64,000 nucleotides of DNA from contig NW_026570268.1 of the NCBI RefSeq assembly GCF_019649055.1, positions 930,001-994,000 of the forward strand, in the 5' to 3' direction. Below are positions 21,601-32,129 of the stretch, in pieces (positions within the stretch are counted from its first letter, which is position 1; each line of letters opens with the position of its first letter). The position numbers and the translations under genes were made by a program. The DNA is from Paramacrobiotus metropolitanus (taxonomy: Eukaryota > Tardigrada > Eutardigrada > Parachela > Macrobiotidae). The notes under the pieces were generated by a model. That model saw only the letters and a list, made by a program, of their open reading frames with translations, did not search any database and had not been told where the DNA came from.

Positions 21601-23263
21601 TTGTTCAAAAACATGCTCGGCTCCAGATTAATAATGTTGGGATTCTCTGGAGATCCCGAGACGACCAGTACTTCCACATCGTTGTCCAGATTCTGGATGT
21701 CCAGGGTGCCGGGAATGCGGACACCGCCCTGCTCGCAGCGCACCCGTTTCCGGCCGCATTCATCGAAATCACAGACGCACACACTGGGGCATAATGCCAT
21801 AATGCCGTTACGGCCCCGCAAAGCGCGCAAAAAAAGGCTAAGAAACTCAAGTGAAAAGTTCTCATCGTGTGAACAGGACCAGTTCCACATTAAACGCGAT
21901 TATAAACAATTAGAAAAACACCGGCTGGAAATTAGATTAATCTTTCACGGCTGGTTGTTACTGGATAGTGAAATTTTAAGTTGGAGCTTCGTATTCGGCT
22001 GTGGGATTAAATTAGAAAAACGGGGGAAAATGCCTAAATTACGAGTTGCAGCGAATACATAGCGTATGTAGGTAACGCTCGGTCAGAAAAGTGGAAAATA
22101 CACAAATATCCCGACACAATACACAAGTACGTATTGTATGCTTATGATGCACGCGTTATTTGACTTCTGTCGTCACCACCGAAGCTGGCGCCCTTTTATC
22201 GCCGGCAAAAGCCGGACATGCAAGACCATTCATCCAGAAAATACGCAACACGAACGATAACAACACAGGTGCGGTGCGATAAAACCCGCGAGCGCTGACA
22301 AGTGAGGTGCGCGTAAGTGATAACATTCCCGATGACACCATTATAAAATTATCGTAAAAGCCGGCTTTGCAAGAAAATGTATACAACAAAACAGCTACAA
22401 ATTTGAATGCTGACATATTAAACAGTTCACAATCGTAAATTAACGATGAAATGTATACGAATATGCTGTAAAATCTGATACGCACAGCTGCGCAACAAGA
22501 ATTTGATCCCAAATTCAAATTCATCAAATTTCATTCAAATGATAAAAAATTATCACCGGCTTATTACCTGCTTGTTTACTGGATCAATGGATTTAAAAAT
22601 CAAAAACCGAAACGGATTTTTAATCGAAATAAATAAGACGAAATTTTTATGAATAAACTGAATAAATAAAAGTCAAAAACGACGTATTTAAAAACCCAAA
22701 AAGACTGATTGCTATTTAAAATGAGCAAATAAAATACGCAGTTTATGATTAAAAACTGAGGGAATTAAAGCGAAAAATGATTAAATAAATTCAGAAAATG
22801 ATTAGAAAAATTAAAAATAAAAGGAAAATAATTTGCAATAAAAAAAATAAAGGATAGGAAATTAGTGCGCTCCATAGATAAATCAGAAATTCTATCCAGT
22901 AGAAGAGCTGACCTCGGCGGTGCCGGAGAGCGCCCACTGGCCGTGGCGTCGGGGGTTGAGGAGGTAGACCATGTTGCGGTCGCCGTCTTTCAGCATGCCG
23001 CATCCCTCCAGCACCTGCGGCCGCAGCACATCCGGCACGGACAACAGCTGGAAGCCCCGCTGCCGCAGAAACCCCACGGAGTACTCGAGGAGCGCCTGCT
23101 CCAACTGCGCCAGGAAGCCGGAGAAGAAGTAGGCGCGATCGGAGGAGAAGCCGTGGAGCTTGGTGCGGCGCAGTGCGTGGTAGGCGTGCGCGATCTGCTC
23201 CACCGTCTTCACCGGGAACTCCTGCACGGGCCGGCTGCCCAGCAGCTCTAGCACCTTGGCCAT
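18671..23263 (-). CDS. SARS2: Mitochondrial-type seryl-tRNA synthetase, catalytic core
   Basis: Three exons on the minus strand: 23263-22913, 19700-19455 and 19072-18671, phase 0 throughout, 332 residues. The class II core is clear: RRGFQLLSVPDVLRP and EGCGML in the first exon, ending GTAE; then MAAVSRCYRAEISDI with the motif 2 Arg, followed by GIYRVHEFNKVEMF. The third exon has RKFDIEAWMPG, SSTSNCRDFQ and motif 3 TACAVPRLIIALLE. These fit the mitochondrial SARS2 type better than the cytosolic enzyme. It should charge mitochondrial tRNA-Ser. The N-terminal tRNA-binding coiled-coil arm of about 150 residues and a targeting peptide are not found. The first visible exon may instead start at 23254 after an AAG acceptor, with more exons further upstream. 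The 3.2-kb first intron contains an LRR gene on the same strand. Confidence 0.85.
20359..21865 (-). CDS. Secreted leucine-rich-repeat protein nested in a SARS2 intron, frame broken twice
   Basis: Two exons on the minus strand, 21865-21372 and 20998-20359, joined in phase 0 (LSSLK|VLTMSHN). The start at 21865 gives a good signal peptide (MRTFHLSFLAFFCALCGAV). The Cys-rich LRR cap (CPSVCVCDFDECG) is in a different frame. The two join cleanly only across an exact 8-bp tandem duplication, GCATTATG twice, at 21790-21805. LRR units follow (LQVLNLTHNRLSF, LTHLHLDYNRIEPV, LEVLDLSSNPLG). A second shift is needed near 20830-20890 to reach LRVLRLANTSLNGLPW and the later repeats. The protein ends KRIGM without a membrane segment. 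The call is an extracellular LRR protein of unknown partner. The breaks mean a pseudogene, an alternative allele or sequence errors; the rest of the frame is well kept. Confidence 0.65.
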
Positions 23264-23975
23264 CACCCGCAGAGTAAGATTACGGAGAGGAAAATCACCG
23301 TCACACGCAAGAGTCAGCCAACAAAAATCAAAATGAAGAAATTCAAGATCCACCGAATTCACTCAAGCACACAGCAAGTTGCAAGTTTTTCGCTTTTCCA
23401 TCGTGTTACACTCATCAGCTGTATAGGATTATAGTTTACACTTCTATCTATGCAAATTCAAATCTGCATTCCAGAATCTGGAAGATCAATAGGAAAACGC
23501 AACAAAATCAAAAGTGGAAACGTTTTCTTTGTGGAAAACCAAAAATCAAACAAAATATTGAAAATTTAATCAGCGACTGCATTTAACTGCGCCTGGCAGG
23601 CGGTAGGACGCACGACAGACTGCACAACCGCCGCCCGCGCAGGTAGCAGCAACATTCTGTCCGCTGACTCCGCTTAGTTGCAATTTTCAAAGGAGCAAAG
23701 TTTAAAATGTTTAAATTCACTTTTCCCAGTCGATAAGAATCTCTTTTCTGATCGCATCCGTTTGTAATTGGAGCACGGCCGTCATGCCACTTTTCTACCC
23801 GTCTTGCGGCGGTTGTCCAAAGCGATGGACGTGCGAATGCGGGGCTGTGCGATAGATTCCTGTTAAGCTACCTCAGCCTACCTGCAAGCTGCAATCTCTT
23901 AGCAGGAAAATCTCAGCCGTGATTCTCGTATCCCGGGAATCTCCGTAGAGTGTATTTGGATCTTTGTTGCCTGCA
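23264..23975. promoter_or_regulatory. Head-to-head region between SARS2 and squalene synthase
   Basis: About 700 bases separate the first visible SARS2 codon (minus) from the squalene synthase ATG (plus), so it probably holds both promoters. I see no TATA box in a convincing place. A short minus-strand frame near 23781-23714 (MTAVLQLQTDAIRKEIL) could be part of a SARS2 5' exon, but no splice pair supports it. Confidence 0.4.
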
Positions 23976-26900
23976 ATGGATGTTCTACAATATTTCTGCC
24001 ATCCGCTGGAGACGCTGGCGCTGCTGAAGTTGCGATGGTGGGGCTGCGAAGCCGTTCACGCTAAGTGCGACATGGTGCGTATTGCTGAGCGTTGCTGTGG
24101 ACTGCAAGGTTTGATGGCGCGTTTTCTACAGAAAAAAATGGAGGAGGATCGGCAGCTGTGCTACAGTATGCTCAAGCAGACCAGTCGCAGTTTCTCCGCG
24201 GTAATCATGGCGCTGGAAAGCGATCTGGGGTGTGTACGCGTGCTAAATTGCACAGGGGAGTCATGATCTGAATTTTAGTGTGAATTATATTTACCATGAA
24301 TTTTTCGAATATTTTACCTACATAAACTGCAAGAATATTGTCGTTGAATTTTTCTTCATTCCTACCGCTATCTCTGCCGGTTGTCTCAGATTGCTGTTGT
24401 TTTCTAGCAATTGTAATAATTATTTCCGTTCATAAAAAAATGATAAAAATTAAAAATCAATCATGTCAGAGTTAATTTAATTTGATTAATATCATTTTTT
24501 CCTTATTTTTTAAAAATATTTCTGAACTGCAGGTACGCGGTGTGCATCTTCTACCTGGTGCTGCGCGCTCTGGACACCATCGAGGACGACATGAGCATCC
24601 CGCTGGACGTCAAGCTGCCGCTGCTGCGCTCCTTCCACAAGAATCTCCACATTCCCGGCTGGAACTACCTCGACAGCCGCGAAAAAGACGCCGTCGTCCT
24701 CAACAACTTCCACGTGGTCAGTAAATCCCGGCATTATCATGCATTTTTTGCGCCCTCTTTTTTTCGAATTAATTTGCAATTTAATTTTCTAAAATTGAAC
24801 CCGGTTAATTACCTAGTTCAGATAAAAATAATAGATTAATTTGAATTAAATAATAAATTGAATATTTTGAATAAATCGAATATTTTGAATAAAAATAACG
24901 AAATGGCTACGCGCGAGAGTTTCTCGCGTTTCTCGCGCTATGAGTTTTGGCTACGCGCGAGAGTTTTCGGGCGGAACGAAATAAAAATAAAAAAATATAA
25001 TTTACCTTAATACTTTATAGATTATCATATTTGTCATGTCATGACAACCTGTAAATGCTGTACAAGTCACCTTCGTACATGAAAGTAAGTATCGTAATAT
25101 CGAACCGGCATCTCGCGCATTGCGCTGACCGGTGTTTCTGTAATAATTAGCCCACACAATGGCACTGGTAATTAAGATAGGCGACAGATTCGAATACTAC
25201 GCGGCGGCGTTACGTGCTGTCGAGGAATGGAGCGAATCCACTCATCAGGTCTTCATAAATCCCGGTGGCAATGCAAAGACTTCGAAAACGCACCCACTGC
25301 ACGACACCTTCCCGTACAGTTCAGTGAAACTGGTATGCAAGAAAGCCGGCGTGTATCGTCCCCATCCAGCCGACACACCGGTTGCCGCTGTTTCGAACAG
25401 TCCCTCGGCAACAAGGAACGAAATGGGCATGCCGCGGCGGAAGTCGGCCGGGATACCCCGCAGTCCACCGCGTCCAGGAGAAACACCCGCATGTGTCTCA
25501 AGTATCCGGAGAAACACCCGCGGCTCGGATACTTGAGACACATGCGGATGGTCAGAACGACGTCGTACACCGATTCGGAGAAGAACTGGTGGTGCTTCGC
25601 GAGGACATCAACAAAACGATCGGCTCGGATTTGGAGCTGAGATTACTCAACGCAGGAGTTTACCTGCTACGCAATGCATTTCCTTAAAGAGACGGGCCGG
25701 CTAGAACTTCCTGCAGAGTTGGCTCTGTGCCAGCATAACGACCAGTGTTACGCTAGGATTCGTTTTCATATCCGCATGCATGGAGGTATCATCATACAGC
25801 CGCTGTACAATGGCCTTCTTTCATTCTCAAAACCCTGGCGTGGTGCGAATATACTGCTCCACCGGTCAAATGCCCACCGATGCTTTGAAATTGCAACTCA
25901 ATTTCCTGTTCCCTTATCCCGACACCAAAGGCCAGGTTTGCCATCGAATACGTCCCGGTGTACGCCCAGTCTCCCGGCAGTAACAACTGCTTGGTATACG
26001 CTTTTGCGTATGCGTATGACCTTCTGCTGGGGAAACATATCCAGAGCGCAAATTACGCCCGGGATGAGGATTTCCGACAGTGGTTCTTAGATATAATACA
26101 AACAGGAGCACTGACACCTCCTCCTCGAGTACAGGGAAGAAACACTCGAAGAAAAACTTCTGTGACCAAAAATAACGCTGTAGTAACGGCAGCTGATGTA
26201 CTGCTTATAATTCGCCGGCTGGGAATGCCTACCGGTTTCCGAACGACTGCGGTGTGACTGATTTGATGCAAATTGACTGATGCGACAATTATAATGCACT
26301 ATAAACAACTCCAGAGCTGAAATTATGTCAAAATATGTTGATTATATTCATAAATAGTGGCGCCGAAAAACTCTCGCGCGTAGCCAAAACTCATAGCGCG
26401 GGAATGTTCTCGCGCGTAGACATGACGTAAAAATAAATTGATTAAATTAATGTGTATTTAGAAATAAGGTAACAAAGATTATTATGAAAATGAATAATGT
26501 ATTGCCTATTTAATATTGTAGTAAAATAGACAAAATAAATATGAAGCGTCTATAAAACTCCAGAATATGGTTTTTGTTATTTTGTCCCAGACAAATCTGC
26601 ATATTTATGTTATTGTGCAGATCTCAGCGCAGTTCCGGCGCCTGGCGAAAGGTTACCAGGACGTGATCAGCGACACGTGCCACCGCATGGCCGAGGGCAT
26701 GGTGGTGTTTCTGGAGAAGAACTCCGTCGTCGACACCTACCAGGAATGGGACCAGGTTCGTTCTAATTTACAACAAAAATATTACAAAATAATGGCCAAA
26801 CTATTTTTCCAAATATTTTCCCCGGAAATTTGACGTTTCATTGCGGCTTTAAATTTAAATTTTTTCATCATACCTAACGTGATTAGAAACTTCTTAGAAA

Positions 26901-29062
26901 TATTTTCACTCAGATATCTTTCGCCGTTCGAGACGAAATTAAAAACGTTCGAATTAATTTGAATCAATTTATTTACTCCTTAGAATTAATTCCATGTTAA
27001 TTTGAATTAAAAAATCACCGGTTGCTGCGCAGTACTGCCACTACGTCGCGGGATTGGTGGGCATCGGTCTGTCGCGTCTGTTCAGCGCCTCGCAGCTGGA
27101 GCATCCCGCCGTGGCCGAGCGCGAGCACCTCTCCAACTCCATGGGCTTATTCCTACAAAAAACCAACATTATCCGCGACTTCCACGAAGATATCCGCGAC
27201 CAGCGCCGGCTGTGGCCGGCGGAAGTGCTGCGGCACACCGGCAACCCACATCTGACGCTGGACGACCTCTTGCTCCAGGACAACCGCCCCGCGGCGCTGT
27301 CCTGCCTCGACGAACTGGTCGGCAACGGCCTGACGCATGTCCCGGATGTCATGGAATATTTACACGCCATCCGGACGCCCAGTGTCTTCGCTTTCTGCGC
27401 CATTCCACAGGTCAGATTTATTTTGCAATTATTTCTTTGCAGACGGATGTTCACCTGGATTTATTTCAATTTTTCTCGAATTATCAAATGGTTAATGTCG
27501 TAATTTTTATTTGTTTTTCTCGTGCATTTTATTTTGTAAAGTTTTCCCAAAATATATTTTCATCTGGGTTGATTAAAAAATTTTTTTTGGATTATTTAAT
27601 GGAGCATTGTCGTAATTTTTTATGCGTTTCGTGATGCATTTCAGTTTGCAGTGGCCCCCAAAAAACACATGTAAATTTTCCCTCGAATTGTTTACTGAAT
27701 AATTTCGTAATTTTTACTAGTTTTTATTGTGCATTTTATTTCGTAATTGTTTTCGAACGCTTTTTCCCCTGGACGCTTTTTCCGAAAAACGCTTTTTCCC
27801 GTGGACTTATTGTGAAATTATTCTTAAATTACTAAGTGAATAGTCTCCTAATTTTTATTGGTTTGATGGTGTATTTTATTTCGCATTTGTTTTTGAAAAG
27901 CGCTTTTTCGTGTGATTTGATTCGGAATTTGTCTGGAATTATTAAACGGATAATTTGATTAATTTCGTAGTTGTTTTTTCAAAAACACTGTTGTGGTGTG
28001 GACAGGTGATGGCCATGGCCACACTGGAACGCTGCTTCAACAACCCCACGATTTTCACCGGGAAAGTGAAGATTCGCCGCGGCGAATCGGCGTTTATCAT
28101 CAACAACTGCACGGATATGGCCGCCGTCCACGAGCTCTTTCGTTTCTACACCAACAAAGTAAGCTAGCAATATGCGTGTGTACGTCGGCTGTGTCGGGAA
28201 AACGTTCCCGCATTTACCTTTTTGATCAGACAATTTTCCTAGAAATTCATTGCGTCCAATGTACAATGTAATTTGAGAATTCAGAATTGAATTAATTCAA
28301 AATTTACAACAGTTAATTTAGGGAAAAATTAAAAGAAAGTTTTAATGAAAATTAAATTAGTATTCGGTTAGCAATTTTTCAACACGGATGAAACTTCGCC
28401 GCTGCCAAAGTTCACAGAAGACCGTGAACCAGTGGAATGCGCCAGTTCACTACGTTAACAGCGTAATTCCCGGCTTCAGCCACCATGACATTTGATCATC
28501 ATCGGCAAACTGATTATAAATAAAATTAATAAAATCAACTAGAACAAATCAAGTGAATAAAAAGGATGTGAAAATAAATCAGCTAATTCGTAAAACTTTA
28601 AAAAAAATTGCAATTAAAAATTTAAGTTTAAATCTAAAAATGAAAACGTAATTGAAAATCTAAATTATGATGGAAATTTAATTGTCGTACGGTCGGCAGA
28701 TAGCAATGTCCTCGGGAATTTAATTTAATAGAATAAAATTGCGAGAAAAAAATTGAAACCCAGTTTGAAGTGAATAAAAATTTCTTGTACAAAAAAAATT
28801 TAATAGAAATTGAAATATCGCCTTTTATACGGTTAGCCATAGGATCGTGGGTGTTTTCGGGTAGATTATGTGGAAGATGGAGCGCGCCGGGCGTCTGCCG
28901 CAGGCGGAAACGTTCAAACGGTCCCTGCGCGCCGCCGGCGCCTGGCAGCCGGTCAACCGGTGGAGCAGCGGCCTGGTGGACGGCGTGGTCATTGCGTTGG
29001 TGGTGGTGGCGCTGTGGAAGCACTGGACACTGGGCCGCGGTTACCTGCGCGGCCGCCTGTGA
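23976..29062 (+). CDS. FDFT1: Squalene synthase (farnesyl-diphosphate farnesyltransferase)
   Basis: Six exons: 23976-24229, 24533-24716, 26621-26755, 27033-27410, 28006-28158 and 28865-29062. All junctions are in frame, 433 residues. It condenses two farnesyl diphosphates to squalene with NADPH, the first committed step to sterols, at the ER membrane. Seen here: [10 protein letters not shown], the first Asp-rich motif DTIEDD (about 99-104), [17 protein letters not shown], and the second Asp-rich motif DFHED (about 240-244) after [25 protein letters not shown] follows, and a C-terminal anchor ([12 protein letters not shown]) before WKHWTL. Length is close to the vertebrate enzyme. No lesions were found, and the catalytic motifs are intact, so it should be active. 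The second intron holds a decayed transposon. Stray antisense copies of exon 2 lie at 8.5 and 10.6 kb. The ATG at 23976 is the first in frame. Confidence 0.95.
24904..26420 (+). mobile_element. Decayed DNA transposon with inverted ends and an Ulp1-like protease remnant
   Basis: The left end (24904-24975) contains gctatgagttttggctacg then cgcgagagttttcgg. The right end (26359-26420) is its reverse complement, giving inverted ends of about 60 bp with a sub-terminal direct repeat GGCTACGCGCGAGAGTTT in the left end. Inside, 25159-25460 encodes a region like the FAR1/WRKY-type domains of some transposons ([17 protein letters not shown]). 25780-26160 encodes an Ulp1/adenain-like fold: [10 protein letters not shown], then, after a frame change near 25930, [21 protein letters not shown], where the usual DCG around the nucleophile reads NCL. 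Stops and frame changes show it is not autonomous. The protein calls are by pattern only. Confidence 0.6.
27490..27990. repeat. Degenerate ~110-bp tandem units in a squalene synthase intron
   Basis: About four diverged copies of a T-rich unit: TCGTAATTTTTA, then GTGCATTTTATTTCGTAATTG, then a run of CGCTTTTTCCC-like motifs, then attattaaatggataatt. They fill most of the intron between exons 4 and 5. Confidence 0.5.
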
Positions 29063-29139
29063 CCCCGTCATCTCCCCGTGTGTGTCGTCACGTGGTTGTA
29101 TGATTTTCTCATCTGTGTTCCTCAGAAAGAGAAGTATTC

Positions 29140-29815
29140 TATGGAAATTTGATTTTTATTCGTTTAAAATAATGTTCGTTAATGTGGTGAATATCTGTTG
29201 CTTTTAAAAATACCGTTCCATGTCCCGGTGAATTTTTGTCCATTTAAAAGTAAAGTTTCGTATCGCGGTGGATTTTTTATTGATTTAAAATTATGGTTCC
29301 TCGTGGCGGTAAATTTTTATTCATTTAAAAACAAAGTTCCCAACAGAGTGAATATTTATTAATTTAAACAAAATTCCTTATCGCGATGAAGTTTTACTTA
29401 ATTTAGAAATAAAGTCCCTTCTGACGCTGCATTTTTAGCAGATTTAAAAATTAAAGTTTCGTATCGCTGTGAATTTTATTCATTTAAAAATAGGTTCATT
29501 ACCGCGCTGAATTTTTAATTAATTTAGAAATTAAAGGTCCGTTACCGCGCTGAGTTTGTATTTATTCAAATTAAAATTCCATGTCGCAGTGATTTTCTTT
29601 CAGGGTTTCTTATTGCGGTGGAATTCTTCTCTGTTAAAAATTAAAGTTGGGTGCGCTGAATTTTTATTAATTTAAAAATACTGTTCTATCGCGCTGAATT
29701 TTTTTAAATTTGGAAATAGAATTCTATCGCACTGAATTTTTATTTAATTTATAAGTAAAAGTTCTATCGTATTAAATTTTTATTTAATTTCAAGATAGAT
29801 TTCCTTATCGCGCCT
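29140..29815. repeat. Degenerate minisatellite of ~55-60-bp units
   Basis: Around a dozen imperfect copies of a unit of the type GTTCCRTATCGCGGTGAATT followed by TTTATTNATTTAAAAATAAA, beginning about 80 bases after the squalene synthase stop. The tatcgcg core recurs while flanks drift. The first copies may lie within the 3' UTR. Confidence 0.7.
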
Positions 29816-32020
29816 GACAAAAAAAACACACACAACACCGCCGATAATTTTTTCTACCGTTGGCAAAAATGATCAGTACAGCAGAGGCTGTGGGAGATTT
29901 GGATGCTTATCGTATCCGCGGAAATTATCAGGACACACGCGCGTCTAACGCTCTGTGGACAGGCATGCCCCGTTCGCCGCTATCCTGAATTGATAAAAAT
30001 ATATCTTGCATACACAACCATTTCAGATAGGGCCCGCTCTAAACCGCGGGGACAACGCGAAAATGCCGAGATAAATCGCGGCCCAGCTTCATCGGGCGAA
30101 AACGCAAAATATACATATCAAAAGCAGTGCGGATAAGTTAAAGGAGCGATCGCCCATCGCTTTCCTTCACATTTTCATCAGCGCCCCTAAAATGCGGGGC
30201 AGCGTTCGTTTCTTGTGGACGAAATTTCGCCCACATGTTTTCGTCGACGCCGGTCGTAGTTGCGTCAGTTTCCGGTCACCGCGATGACGTCAGCGAAATT
30301 TTTATTTTATTTTTGTTAACAACGGACTAATTATGCCGTGCATATTCGGAAAGGTCACCGTGGATTTATTTCGCGTTTTTGCATATATATAGCAAAATTA
30401 GCCGGTCTCCTTATCACTGTGTGAATGCACTCCGAATTCTCAAAACGGATTATACACACTTATAAACGCCCAGTGTTCGGAATGGGCAAATATTGGGGGA
30501 AAAATTGTTTTTGTATCTGTTGAGTGCGTCTGAAAATGCAGAACGCTACAGTTGTATGCGGCAAATATTGACGGATCTTCCATCTCTTGATTTCGCTGTG
30601 TAGTGGATTTATTTGGCTTCCCAGCTGAATGCGCGTGAAATGGCGATAGCGTTGGCCACAATTGTATTACCGGCAAACAAGGTAACGGCGATAACGTCTC
30701 CGTATTCGGAGTCTTTTATTGACCTCCGCGATAACGAGCGCTCGTAAAATCGGCTGGCTGTATATATACAATGTATATAAAATTCATTACCGGCTATCAG
30801 GTGTCCCCGCGTGACCTTTGCCCGTCCGCTTGAAGCCTTGACGGGATTAATGCGGAGATGTGTGATTCGGGCGTAATAAGGCAAGCTGCTGGAGAGAGTG
30901 TATTTGAGCGCTTGATTTGCGAGCGTCTGTCTCAGCTGGCCGCTCCAATTAAACGCCACGTCTTATCGGGTGTTAAAATGGCCCATATAAAGATTATTAA
31001 CCATATTGGCAAACTGCGCGTTTTCTCCCCGGGTCAGCGTTATGTGAGCATTATGGCACCGCAGAAATAGACGCTGACTAAATAGTAAATATGAACAGAT
31101 GCCAGAAATTCAAGACGGGCATTAAATCGCCTTTAATTCTCTATTTATATGCATTTATGAATTTATCGTATCAACTTAACGTAAAGATATTTTATATTTA
31201 ATTTGCAGTTACACCTCATCCCACTGTATCTATTTTTTTCCTTCGGATTTTCGCGGTTTTCCATTTTTTTGCTTATAAACAGCGTTTCTTTTAATATTAT
31301 TAAAATTAATGAATAAAACATAAATGAAGATTTATACTGGTAATGTGTGTGTACAGTATTTGGCACATTGTTATTATTTTATTACTTTCAGCAGAATCAT
31401 GTTGATTATGAACGTGTCTTTCTACTGCGTACTTTTTCCACAATTTACGAGAATTTCGGGAATTTTATTACAGGAATTTTAAGACATCAAAATATTGGGA
31501 ATGTGTCATGCAGAAGGAAAAAATGTGCCATATAATATGCGTCTGCGAATTGTACTGGAGAATGTGGCAAATGGCGTTGATCAGATTAATTCTGCTGTAT
31601 CGGTATGCGTGGCATATGTGGGGAAATTAGACGGATATATTATTTCTTCCATAAACATTGAACGCGAGCCGGTCTGCCCAGTATTAAATGGGCAACAATA
31701 ACAGACGTCCTGCGTGTCGTGACCCGCTGCGGCTAAATGGATTACAACATATAAACATTTCCCTGCACACGCCGCCGCTTAGTGCGTGCTTGTGTACATA
31801 TTCCCCTCAAAGCAGCCGACCCAATAATAATAATATGAACTTTTTCCCTTAATTAATTGCTAACGATCATTTACACCAGCAAAATAATGCACATGACATT
31901 TTATTTGCTATTTATTTCTAATTTCTCCCGGAAAAGCGGGATTATTTATTTTATGTGCGACAACATCTTTCTTTATGTACAGAGCGGCATTCCGTTATCG
32001 AAAGAATTTATTTAAATTTA

Positions 32021-32129
32021 AAAAATAAATCTGTAATTTACTGGGTAAAAAAATAAATCTGTAATTTACTGGGTAAAAAAATAAATCTGTAATTTACTGG
32101 GTAAAAAAATAAATCTGTAATTTACTGGA
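32021..32129. repeat. 28-bp tandem repeat, about four copies
   Basis: Nearly identical units of AAAAAAATAAATCTGTAATT plus TACTGGGT; only the last copy differs at its end. The high identity indicates recent expansion. Confidence 0.95.

Noticed and set aside
22156-22527. 123-codon minus-strand frame inside the SARS2 intron
   Set aside because: Cys/Phe/Ser composition of AT-rich non-coding DNA, no splice context, no similarity recognised.
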